A DNA stretch of 64,000 nt from Ursus arctos (Eukaryota > Chordata > Mammalia > Carnivora > Ursidae), in NCBI RefSeq assembly GCF_023065955.2, contig NW_026622852.1, positions 8,774,423-8,838,422 on the forward strand, written 5' to 3'. Positions 55,275 through 64,000 of this stretch are shown here, piece by piece; within the stretch, counting starts at the first letter, position 1; every line of letters starts with the position of its first letter. A model generated the notes under the pieces. That model searched no databases. It saw only the letters and a program-made list of their open reading frames with translations, and was not told the DNA's origin. The position numbers and the translations under genes were made by a program.

Positions 55275-56254
55275 ATCTGTTTATACCACACTCGCCATGG
55301 CGACGTTTATCTGATATGGACAAAAGTCATTTTGATTCTTGAATTAATAACACTTGAGTCAAGCCTATGATTCAACAAGAGGTATTCCAACAGTGTGAGT
55401 GAAGGCAATGTTTTCTTTGAGGCCAATCAATACAGCAACAAACGTTTGGCTGAAGTGACCCAAATATGCAGCGAGGAAGTGTTACCATGCTCTGAAAACC
55501 ATCGAGCCATCCTTACAGTGAGTGAGTGGATGGGAAGAAAATAAGTAACTGCCCATCCTGTCTGCATGGACCTCGAATCAGAGCCCAGGCAAGGTCACAT
55601 TTGAAGGAGGACTCGTGGAGGTGGCTTTTGCTCAGTCTGCCAGCCTGTCTGACCACATTGGAAAGTACGAGAGGGCCCTGCACACAGCAGTGACTGTGAA
55701 TTCACCTTAGCCCTTCCTCCTTGTCCCTGTGATGACTGCAGGCTGCATTTGGCCCCATCCTCTTTGTATCTGCCCCCAAACTGTAGCCCCCACAAGGGTC
55801 AGGTGACTCGATTTCACGGCAAAGCTTTTCTGGGAAGCAGATGGAGCCCCAGGGGCTCAGGTAAATGGCTTTCCCTCCTTCCTCCTCACAGTTCCCAAAC
55901 AGAGGTTTCCTTTTCTTTCCTCCATTGAAAAATTGCCAAAACCACTCCATACTGTACAGCTAACCCCAAAACAGGCAACGGAGAATGATGTTAATTTAAA
56001 CTTCTGCCTTATTAAGTAACAAAACCCAGAAATAATGTGATCAAAGCCAAAAGACACAAACTTCTGCCATCTTTCTTGAGATAAAAGGAGCAAAACACCC
56101 ATTAACCGAAGGAGGCTTGGACACTTAATAAAAATAGCTAATTAAGTGTTGGAGTAACTTAGCATTTTGCCTCCTGAGCCCTGCAATACTCAAGACTAGC
56201 CTGTATCCCCTCCAATCTCACTCCTTCCTGCTGTGACTCAGGCCGTCACATAAT

Positions 56255-56480
56255 TCTTTTCTCGTTCCCTTCATTGTGTGCCAAGGACTGTTGTATGCGC
56301 CGGGAGCACAGGAGCCAACAGGAGACCCGATCCTCATTCTCGGGTAGCTTAGGCGAGGGGTAGTAGGGGGGTGGGCAGGGCAGGTCAAGCAGGTGTTAAG
56401 TGCTTGGATGAAAATAAATGAGCGTGAGAGGAGTGAAGGGCAGTGGGACAAGATAGAGGCTGCTTGTTGGCCATCTCATC
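56255..56480 (+). repeat. Ancient mammalian interspersed repeat, 5' section
   Basis: 'cattgtgtgccaaggactgttgtatgcgccgggagcacaggagccaacaggagac' and 'gtgttaagtgcttggatgaaaataaa' resemble the 'ctatgtgccaggcactgttctaggcgctggg' opening of the family also seen at 1251-2090, 14541-14860 and 16690-16990. Confidence 0.5.
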
Positions 56481-56769
56481 TGAATCCTGAAATGCGCACA
56501 AGAATTTCTCTTGGAACAGAACCTTCTCCTCTTGTGTGTGCCGTTACAAGCTCGGTTTTTCAATGGTGTGAGTGAACTCCTTGCTTCAACTCAACACGAG
56601 CTCTACTTGCTTTTCCCATTTTAATCTGCGAATAGTTTTGAACCCCTATCCTACACCAAATATACGGCCACAAAAGAGGGCCGGTTCCACTCAACCAGAG
56701 CCCATCGTCTGGTTAGGAAGGCAGACTTGCACATCAGTAACTCCAGTGGGTGTAAATGTGGCCCCTTAG

Positions 56770-56947
56770 TATTCAGGGCCACAGAGTCATCTGGGTGGGG
56801 AGTTAAACTTGGGGATGCCTGGAATCCAGCCTAGGTCTGCCAAATGAAGATCTCCATCTGGAAGGGAGCCATGGCATTTGCGTTTCAATCAACTGCCTCC
56901 TTCCCTGAGATTAATTGTAACGCAAAACAAAGACTGAGAACTACTGG
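56770..56947 (+). mobile_element. MER5-like hAT DNA transposon
   Basis: 'gagtcatctgggtggggagttaaacttggggatgcctgg' and the end 'agactgagaactactggg' match the MER5A order (…gagaaccactg). The 5' end is unclear. Confidence 0.6.
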
Positions 56948-59309
56948 GGTTGAAAAGAGAACCTGGGACTTGGCGGTCAGTCACTACAGCTCTTTAGGGC
57001 AGGTCCGAGGCCCTATCTGTTTTGCAGTTCTGGGTTTTTAATATAGTACCTAGTCCCAAGTGCGACTCTACCAATGCAAACATTAATGAGAGAAGATACA
57101 AGTTCAAATCAAGGACACACTTGATTAGGTTCCTGGGTAAGGGAGGAAGGAATCTCTCCCCCGATGAGTGTTGTGTAATTGAAATGAAATAAACTCAGGA
57201 AGAGCAACTATCACCGTGCTTTTCAGGTAATAGATGTTCTGAGATGGTGAGTTTTCACTAGCTGTGGCTTCCCTCTGCAGAACCCATTGTGATAAATGCT
57301 GATATATAGCAGAATGTCCTCAGGATAATTTCATTTGAAGAAACAATTCTATTATTAAAGATCATTGAAAAGCACTGCTCTACAATGTTGTGGTCTTTTC
57401 CTCCCAGGTCGTCGTATCAGTTTCTTTTCCACCACTGAACTTACTACAATCAGTATCGGCAAACAATAGAAGAATTTAGACGTTGTACTTGGAGCCTAGC
57501 GCTTGCATAATATCTTCCCATCCAAATGTCTTTCTTCCTTATAAGAAGATAAAAACATGATCAGACTTTTACTGAAAAACTGTAAGAGAATAAATGAATC
57601 CAATGAGACCCCATGGGCTCTGGATTACAAGTGCTCAGGGGAGGGCAGAAACCAAAGAAAGGCCAATACGCATCTTCTCCAACGTACTGTTGAAGATTGA
57701 AGTATGGTTAATTAGCTCTTTATTTTTTACAAAATATTTTAAATCTGCTTACAATTAGAAGATTAATTAACTTTTCCGTTTCCCCCTTATGACTTTTTAA
57801 CCAACGAATCAGTGAAAATTCTAGCTAAGATGGTTGATGTGTCAGAGACTGCTACTTGCCTACCAAGTAGCCATTCTCTCCTTATGAACAAACATTAATT
57901 TTATTAAGGAAGGAAATGGACCCATTCAAATATGTAAGCGACCTCCCTTACAACTAAAGTATATCATGTGAAAGCATTAAGATTGATAGAAGTGAGTACA
58001 AATGGCAAAGAGGAACTTCAGAAAATCTCTTAAAACAAGACTTCCCACACATATATTGCCCTTTATGTATCTAGTTTTCTCAGTCTGAACATGGACATGA
58101 TGGCTGGCACACCAGCAGTCATCTTGAGAGCACGAGGTCAAGCATTACACCCAACAGATGGTGGAGCACAAAGCCAGAGGGACCCTAAGACTTTGATACC
58201 AGGCTGAGTACCCATCTCCAAATATATTTTATAGGAGAGAAAAACAAACTCCTAATATCTTCAAGTCACTTCTGTGTTTTACTTTTTCATTTCTTTTACT
58301 GACAACCAAACAGAATTCATAACTAAGACAGTAGGAAAGCCAAAGTACAATAAATGAAGCTAAGTTAAGAGTATTTCCTATATAACAGGAAGCATTATCT
58401 GCCAGAAGTCTGCCCACGAAAGCATGTTCAGGTGAGATTTCCTGACTTTTTCATGTTTCCAGATCTGAAAGTTTTGGAAAGCGTATATGAACAGTAAAGT
58501 ACATGGGCTGTTATCCAGAGAGAATCACGTTGTGTTTGCCCAGCACTGCACAATGAACAGTGTTAGATATGAGTTGTCAACGATTCTAGAATGTTACATT
58601 TTAAACCATTTTCAAGAGGGACACATTGTATATGAAAAGGCCATTTAGGGTCATTAGCTGAGATCATTTTCAGACTTGCCATATGATTGTAACACTAAAT
58701 GTCACCCCTACCTACCGCCTCTTTGCTTAGCCTTTGTATCAGTTCTCTTAAGCAATATGGACTAAAGAGCATGAAAGCACTGGGTCCCCATTAGGCTTCC
58801 CCCAAAGCTATGCCAAAGCATAGGAAGTGTGCATTGAACACATTTATATATGTGTCAGGTATAGAAAACAGCAAACTTAAACAGAGCATGTCCTTTGAAG
58901 TCCTGAAGTTGACTAATGAGCTGGATGGGGAATGGCACTGAGAATATTTCCCTCTGGCTTTTGCAAGACAGAGGCATGCAGCCAGGCTCAGGAAATCCAC
59001 TCAGCAAGGCACTGGGCAAAAGGAGATCAACCGGGATCTTAGAGGCACTCAGACAAAGCCATCAGCAGACACGGTGGCAAGCTGGAGTGCCAAGAACATG
59101 GCCAGTAAGTGCTAGAAGCAGCCAACCTCAGAGACCCTCGGTAAACACCCCAAATGGCAGCAATCTTGTCCTGCACCTTCCTTACCAGTAGGGACCAATG
59201 ATGCAGATGGACGTGTAAAAGATTGTGATTTACCTGGCAGCATTCCTAATTTCTGTAGGCAGGACACACTCTGTACGTACATATAGACATGCAAGAAGTC
59301 CTTTTAGTT
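56948..59309. other. Single-copy block, no gene recognised
   Basis: About 2.4 kb without a recognised mobile element; AT-rich between 57300 and 58000. No ORF of note. Confidence 0.5.
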
Positions 59310-59440
59310 AACCAAAGACAGTGATGCTTAAGGAGGTTAAATCAGTTGGCCAACATGACACAGCTTATAAGCAACAAAGCCAATGCTCGAATTTGAGGCT
59401 GTCTGCCTCCAAAACTCATATTTATAACTCCCATGCTATG
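59310..59440 (-). mobile_element. MIR SINE fragment
   Basis: 'aaggaggttaaatcagttggccaacatgacacagcttataagcaacaaagcc' then 'gaggctgtctgcctccaaaactcatattta' is the reverse MIR core and head. Confidence 0.75.
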
Positions 59441-59844
59441 TAGGCTCTCTGAAAGGAAGACCTTCCCAAAGTTGATGGCCAATGGTCCTTACTGAGAATT
59501 CGTAAGAAAAAGAAGAGTCCCACTGTTTTGATGAGTAGGTTGGCTTTAATCTTATAGGCAAGGCTTAATTTTCTTGAGCTTATTGAAATATTGAAAGTAG
59601 TTCATGGATTCCTACAAAGAATGTAAAGATTCTAATTTGGAAAACAAGGGACCCAGGGGGTGTGGGGAGAGGTGGAGTGAGAGAAGTCGCTATCACAGGG
59701 ACAGTCAAGCTTTGATAGTTTGACTGTGCCAAGCGATTTCTTTATTTTTCTAATTATGGCTTCCCCATCTCCTGAGGTATAAAGTCCAAATTTCAGTATA
59801 TAGTTACAACTGCCCTAAGAAAGCAATAAAATATCTTTATATAC
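59441..59844. other. Unassigned sequence
   Basis: Nothing recognised. Confidence 0.5.
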
Positions 59845-60061
59845 CTTGACTGGAGCCTAACACTTGCAGGATATCTCCCCACCCACTGTCCCCATGGACC
59901 TCATGCATCAACTGGAGAACTGGCTAGATAACTCAGTCATCCCAGAACACACTCACACTGGTGTCCCAGGACCCCGCTACATTCCACTGCTTTGGATTAC
60001 TTTCTATCGTCACCTAAAATGGCCTTCCCCTGTGCCCAACATGGCAAAACCTTATCTGTTC

Positions 60062-60673
60062 TTTTTTTTTTTTTTAATGTTTTTTTATTATATTATGTTA
60101 GTCACCATACAGTACATCCCCGGTTTCCAATGTAAGGCTCGATGATTCATTAGTTGCGTAAAACACCCAGTGCACCATGCAATACGTGCCCTCCTTACTA
60201 CCCATCACCGGTCTATCCCATTCCCCCACCCCCCTCCCCTCTGAAGCCCTCAGTTTGTTTCTCAGAGTCCATAGTCTCTCATGCTTCATTCCCCCTTCTG
60301 ATTACCCCCCCTTTCTTTATCCCTTTCTTCCCCTACCGATCTTCCTAGTTCTTATGTTCCATAGATGAGAGAAGTCATACGATAATTGTCTTTCTCTGCT
60401 TGACTTATTTCACTTAGTATTATCTCCTCCAGTGCCGTCCATGTTTCAGCAAATGTTGAGAACTCGTTCTTTCTGATAGCTGAGTAATATTCCATTGTAT
60501 ATATGGACCACAACTTCTTAATCCATTCATCTGTTGAAGGGCATCTCGGTTCTTTCCACGATTTGGCTATTATGGACAATGCTGCTATGAACATTGGGAT
60601 GCATATAGCCCTTCTCTTCACTATGTCTGTATCTTTGGGGTAAATACCCAGTAGTGCAATGGCTGGGTCATAG
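60062..60673 (-). mobile_element. 5'-truncated carnivore L1 (612 bp)
   Basis: Reverse L1: T tail at 60062-60077, 3' UTR sharing 'gtgcaccatgcaatacgtgcc' with the copies at 19615 and 25737, then ORF2 C-terminus. Perfect 13-bp TSD ttatctgttcttt (60052-60064, overlapping the T tail, and 60674-60686). Confidence 0.96.
60352..60621 (-). pseudogene. L1 ORF2 C-terminal fragment (89 codons, open)
   Basis: The frame carries the ORF2p C-terminal landmarks 'MFIAALSIIAK', 'CPSTDEWIKKLW', 'YYSAIRKNE' and 'EIILSEISQAEKDNYRM', ending at the native ORF2 stop region. It stays open through the last ~89 codons, consistent with a young insertion. The element is 5'-truncated, so no endonuclease or reverse transcriptase is present and no product is expected. 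Confidence 0.88.
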
Positions 60674-60699
60674 TTATCTGTTCTTTAAAACAACAACAA

Positions 60700-60883
60700 A
60701 GAAAGGTTTATTTATTTATTGACGAGGGAGGGAGGGGGTAGGGGCAGAGGGAGAGGAAGAATCTCAAGCAGCCTCCCCGCCTTGAGGGCAGAGCCACACA
60801 TGGGGCTCCATCCCACGACTCCAACACCATGACCCAAGCCAAAATCAAGAGATGCCCAACCAACTGAGCCACCCAAATGCCCC
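60700..60883 (-). mobile_element. CAN SINE, inserted in L2
   Basis: Reverse orientation: (TTTA)n tail at 60707-60719, GA-rich body, head ending 'actgagccacccaaatgcccc'. Probable TSD ttatctgttc (60052-60061, now separated by the L1) against ttacctgttc (60890-60899), which orders the insertions L2, then SINE, then L1. Confidence 0.92.
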
Positions 60884-61324
60884 AAAACGTTACCTGTTCA
60901 AACCCCACTCAAATACCAACTCTTCTGAAAGCTTCCCTCAAGCCAGATGTCTTTACTTTACCCCTTTATTGCCCAAACTGAATTGGCCCAAGAGAATTTA
61001 TCACCCTCAGCACTTTGCTTAGGTCTCTGTTTGATAACACTGTAATGTTTATTCATTTTGTTTGAGGGTGTCTATGAGCCAAGTACAGTAACTTACTCAT
61101 CTATGAGTCTCCAGAGTCTTACCAGTACCTGATACCTCATGGACAGTCAAGACTGAATGCAGGGATGAACTGTAGTGATGAATTCAATAGAAATCAAGTT
61201 AAAAAAGATCATATTTTAGCATAATGTGATTCAGATGTTTTCCTGGGTTTGTTAGACCTTCACAATATAAAATATTTTGTGAAAGTCTAAGAGCAGAATT
61301 CTATTTAAAACAAAAGGGAATTAT

Positions 61325-61510
61325 GGGGCGCCTGGGTAGCGCAGTCATTAGGCGTCTGCCTTTGGCTCAGGGCGTGATCCCGGCGTTCCGGGATCGAGTC
61401 CCACATCGGGCTCCTCCGCTGGGAGCCTGCTTCTTCCTCTCCCACTCCCCCTGCTTGTGTTCCCTCTCTCGTTGGCTGTCTATCTCTGTCAAATAAATAA
61501 ATAAAAAATC
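61325..61510 (+). mobile_element. CAN SINE, arctoid-type subfamily, perfect 20-bp TSD
   Basis: Complete head, 'cctccgctgggagcctgc' body, 'ctcgttggctgtctatctctg' end and an AATAAATAAATAAAAAATC tail. TSD tttaaaacaaaagggaatta at 61304-61323 and 61511-61530, perfect. Confidence 0.98.
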
Positions 61511-61530
61511 TTTAAAACAAAAGGGAATTA

Positions 61531-61764
61531 ATTCTACATACCCCAAAAAAGTTGCATTCATTTTCTTACTCGCTGTTTTTCCAGTAGTTTCCTCTAAAAG
61601 TCTGCAATTTCTGTGGTTTAAGGTCTTGGTTCATAAAAACCCTTCAGGAGCCCCCATGGTTGGCTTTTGAATGCCTGAATCACTGATTCATTGCATCTAA
61701 TATGGGAACGTACCTGAGCAAGAATTTTGGACAAACTTCTGGATTCCTGGTACACTCTAACATC
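61531..61764. other. Unassigned sequence
   Basis: Nothing recognised. Confidence 0.5.
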
Positions 61765-61850
61765 TCTAATAACCAATATTTATTGAGTGTTCATGTGTGT
61801 TGATGCTTTTCTAACACTTTCCATGTATTAACTCACCTAAACGTTTAGAG
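61765..61850 (-). mobile_element. MIR 3' end fragment
   Basis: 'taataaccaatatttattgagtgttcatgtgtgttgatgcttttctaacactttccatgtattaactcacct' is the reverse MIR 3' end. Confidence 0.75.
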
Positions 61851-62102
61851 GCTGAGACAAGGTCCAACTCTAACAGAGGTCATTACACATAGCGAAGAGA
61901 AAGGAGACAGATAATACAGGAATTTCAGCTCAGGACCCCTCAAGTTTCCCCAGTAATAGTAAGATTTTCCAGAAAAATCTACCTGATACCCAGACCAATA
62001 TCAGTGCTCAAAATACCTACTGAATATAGAATTTACTTCATCTTGAAGAGTTTTTGAAGATACAGTAGAATTGTTACGTGAAGAAACAAATACCAGTATC
62101 TT

Positions 62103-62302
62103 AATTTTTTTTTAATTTTTAAAAAATATTTTATTTATTTATTTGCCAGAGAGCGAGCACAAGCAGGGGGAGTGGCAGGCAGAGGGAGAAGCAGGCTCCC
62201 CACTGAGCAAGGAGCCGGATGTGAGACTCAATCCCGGGACACTGGGACCATGACCTGAGCCGAAGGCAGACACTTAACCGACTGAGCCACCCATGTGTCC
62301 CG
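62103..62302 (-). mobile_element. CAN SINE
   Basis: Reverse orientation: T/(ATTT)-rich tail, GA-rich body, head ending 'gagccacccatgtgtcccg'. TSD acaaataccagtatctt (62086-62102) against acaaacaccaatatttt (62303-62319), three mismatches, so older. Confidence 0.95.
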
Positions 62303-62369
62303 ACAAACACCAATATTTTTTTTAAAATGAGCAGAACAGAAACCCTCAGACCAGGACAGACAGCAAAGT

Positions 62370-62500
62370 GAGATCGGGGAGACCTCAATTTAAACTCTTG
62401 TTTCTGGCGGTTGGTAACCACAAGGAGAAAGTGACTTAACCTCATTGAGCCTTAGTCCCCTGAGCCCTCCTGCTACAGATAGAATAGCTTAACCGTCTTA
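62370..62500 (+). mobile_element. MIR SINE fragment
   Basis: 'gagacctcaatttaaactcttgtttctggcggttggtaaccacaaggagaaagtgacttaacctcattgagcc' is a diverged MIR head and core in sense. Confidence 0.65.
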
Positions 62501-63317
62501 CAGTGAAGGCTCCTTCTAAAATGCTCGTGACCGTGGGAGGTACTTTCAGACGTGGAATGAATGTATTTCTTTCCCTGTCTCCTTCCGTGTTGGTTTCAGC
62601 ACACAGGGCACTGCTGCTGGGTCTTGGGTGTAACCAGCAATCCAGCTGCTCCCCTTTGAACACACACCATTCTAACCCTCAGGGGTGAACTGACTGGCCA
62701 AGAGATGCTCTCGTGTGCTGCTCATTCGTTCCATCTTCCACTGACAAACAGTCTCCCTCAGACTTGATAGAAACGCCTCATCTCCTTATAACTTCTAATC
62801 CTTAGTCCTAGTTGTAGACATTTGACCCTAACAAAACTAGTCACGCCATTCTCCCATGTGATAGAATTTCAATATTTGACAGTGGTGGGTGGCCCAATCC
62901 TTCCAGACAATCCTTCGAGGTCAAATAGCAGGTGTCATCAACCTCAGTTTTCCTTGATACTTATAGCACCGAAGCTGAGTTTCACAGTAGCTCTTGAGAG
63001 TAAAATACGGTTTTCTAAAAATATGAGGATGTCACAGCTACATCTTTGCAATGAGACTGGAAACTTGGTCAACCATTAGTGTGCAGGCTTTCACACGTGT
63101 GTGGAATTTCAAAAAGAGCACCTTGGATGACAAAGGCCTCACGGGAGACAAAATGTCTATCATTTCGTGTGAGGCTTTCTGTTTGAGCTAGTTGACCAGT
63201 TCAAAGAAATGGAAAAATCACCCTGGAAGGTTTCCTCTACTTGTCCTAAAAGATTATTTTTAATATCCCCTAAATTATTCTCTGATGCTGCTCCAGAAAG
63301 GAACCTAAGTAAGGAAG
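62501..63317. other. Unassigned sequence
   Basis: No repeat or gene recognised over about 800 bp. Confidence 0.5.
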
Positions 63318-63428
63318 CCTTCTTCCCTCCTCCTCCTCTTCTTCCCTTTCTCCTTCTCCTGCCTCCTCTTCTTCCACCTCCTCCTCCACCTTCTCCTCCT
63401 CTTCCTCCTCATCCTTCTCCTTCTTTTA
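63318..63428. repeat. Polypyrimidine (CCT/CTT)n tract
   Basis: About 110 bp of trinucleotide-like CCT, TCT and CTC words; the Pro-rich plus frame over it (63209-63463) is repeat translation. Its right end served as the target site for the SINE at 63429. Confidence 0.95.
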
Positions 63429-63623
63429 TTTTTTTAAAAGATTTCATTTATTTATTTATTTGAGAGAGAGAGAGAGCACAAGGGGGGAGGAGGGGCAGAG
63501 GGAGAAGCAGACTCCCCACTTAGTGGGGAGCCTGATGTGGGGCTCGATCTCATGACCCTGAGATCATGACCTGAGCCAAAACCAAGAGTCGTATGTTTAA
63601 CCAACTGAGCCACCCAGGTGCCC
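63429..63623 (-). mobile_element. CAN SINE with perfect 16-bp TSD
   Basis: Reverse orientation: 'aaaagatttcatttatttatttatttgaga' tail side, GA-rich body, head ending 'ctgagccacccaggtgcc'. TSD ccttctccttctttta at 63413-63428 and 63624-63639. Confidence 0.98.
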
Positions 63624-63844
63624 CCTTCTCCTTCTTTTAAATTAGAAGGCCGGGAATATACTGCTTGAGTGAGATGACCAGACCACACTAGACAGTGTTT
63701 GTTGGAATAAAGAATATGTAAAATGAAAAAAAAAATGCTTGATTTGTTGCATGACTCAGATGAAACATCATGTTTAATTATCATCAAGCTTCCATGACCA
63801 TTTGGGATCCTTCTGTGGCGAATGGTAATGGGCTGGGTCTCCAA

Positions 63845-63943
63845 CAGTGATTCTCAACTGGTCGCACAGTAGGTTTACCTGAGGAGCCTTCCAGCTGGCC
63901 AGGTGCGTTCCCCCATGAGGCTCGAATGTGTAGAGAACCACTG
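63845..63943 (+). mobile_element. MER5B-like hAT element, internally shortened
   Basis: The inverted ends cagtgattctcaac (63845-63858) and tagagaaccactg (63931-63943) enclose only about 70 bp, including 'gtttacctgaggagcctt'. An 8-bp TSD is not preserved. Confidence 0.75.
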
Positions 63944-64000
63944 GCATAGAAAGAACATGGTGACCTGTGGAAGCTGGGGTCGTTAGGGAACTCAGGAAAC

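Larger units (their letters stand above)
54016..56254. other. Single-copy block with CpG-rich pocket and open frames
   Basis: No repeat is recognised across about 2.2 kb. It holds the CpG pocket at 54200-54440, a 128-codon plus frame at 54888-55274 (no known domain), and an AT-rich segment at 55975-56160 with homeodomain-like TTAATT/TAATTAAG words. Confidence 0.5.
59845..61175 (+). mobile_element. L2 LINE 3' end, interrupted by a SINE and an L1
   Basis: The left part, about 59845-60061, ends at 'cttatctgttc'. The right part resumes at 'ttacctgttcaaaccccactcaaataccaactcttctgaaagcttccctcaagcc' (about 60890-60945). It continues to 'ttgctt.ggtctctg', 'gagggtgtctatgagcc' and 'gtacctgatacctcatgg' (61127-61144), the L2 3' end. 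Confidence 0.75.

Noticed and set aside
63209..63463. Pro-rich 84-codon plus frame
   Set aside because: Translation of the CCT/CTT simple repeat followed by a SINE tail.
8993..63623. tRNA-Lys-like sequences as possible tRNA genes
   Set aside because: All lie at the head of CAN SINEs, lack a proper cloverleaf 3' half and CCA-side stem, and carry SINE bodies, tails and TSDs.
1..64000. CRISPR array, bacterial operons, riboswitches, Rho-independent terminators
   Set aside because: The sequence is mammalian with carnivore SINEs; the repeats are dispersed retroelements, not evenly spaced direct repeats.

Overview
The window is mammalian nuclear DNA from a carnivore. The decisive evidence is about twenty copies of the carnivore tRNA-Lys-derived SINE (CAN SINE / SINEC), whose tRNA-like head, CT-rich body and (AATAAA)n tail recur on both strands, most with readable target-site duplications (TSDs). 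Several copies (27395, 31773, 37406, 61325) have the sub-type with a 'cacagcggttaagcgtctgc'-like head and a 'cgctggctgtctctctc' end. I associate this sub-type with arctoid carnivores (bears, including giant panda, and pinnipeds). The species cannot be fixed from the sequence alone.

I see no convincing intact protein-coding gene, rRNA, functional tRNA or CRISPR array. The window reads as intergenic or deep-intronic sequence. Few open frames exceed 100 codons and none is recognisable as a host protein. The frames I can recognise are broken LINE-1 ORF2 relics.

Layout. 0.5-2.1 kb: an L2 3' end and an ancient mammalian repeat. 2.1-6.4 kb: an old L1 split by a younger L1 and further interrupted by a SINE. 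6.4-8.1 kb: unassigned, with the window's longest unexplained ORF. 8.1-20.5 kb: L1, MIR, L2 and SINE fossils with simple repeats, including a ~230 bp polypurine tract. 20.5-25.2 kb: mostly single-copy sequence with an enhancer-like block and MER5/L2 relics. 25-28.7 kb: MIR, L1 and SINE fossils. 28.8-36.2 kb: one nearly full-length but dead L1 carrying three SINEs. 36.2-40.5 kb: more L1, MIR and SINE. 40.5-51.5 kb: mostly unassigned with scattered MIR and SINE. 51.7-53.1 kb: a SINE-in-SINE, a MaLR LTR and a (TG)n tract. 53.8-59.3 kb: largely single-copy, with a CpG-rich pocket and exon-like signals. 59.8-64 kb: L2 broken by SINE and L1, then more SINEs and a MER5B-like DNA transposon.

The elements record layered retrotransposition rather than a gene system: L2, MIR, MER5 and the ancient repeat are oldest; mid-age L1 and the MaLR LTR follow; carnivore SINEs and 5'-truncated L1s are most recent. 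No new enzymatic system is evident. The best leads are the nested insertions, the unexplained ORFs, and two candidate regulatory or exon-like blocks (21.7-22.2 kb and 54.2-54.5 kb). Coordinates of diverged repeats are approximate because they come from reading, not alignment.
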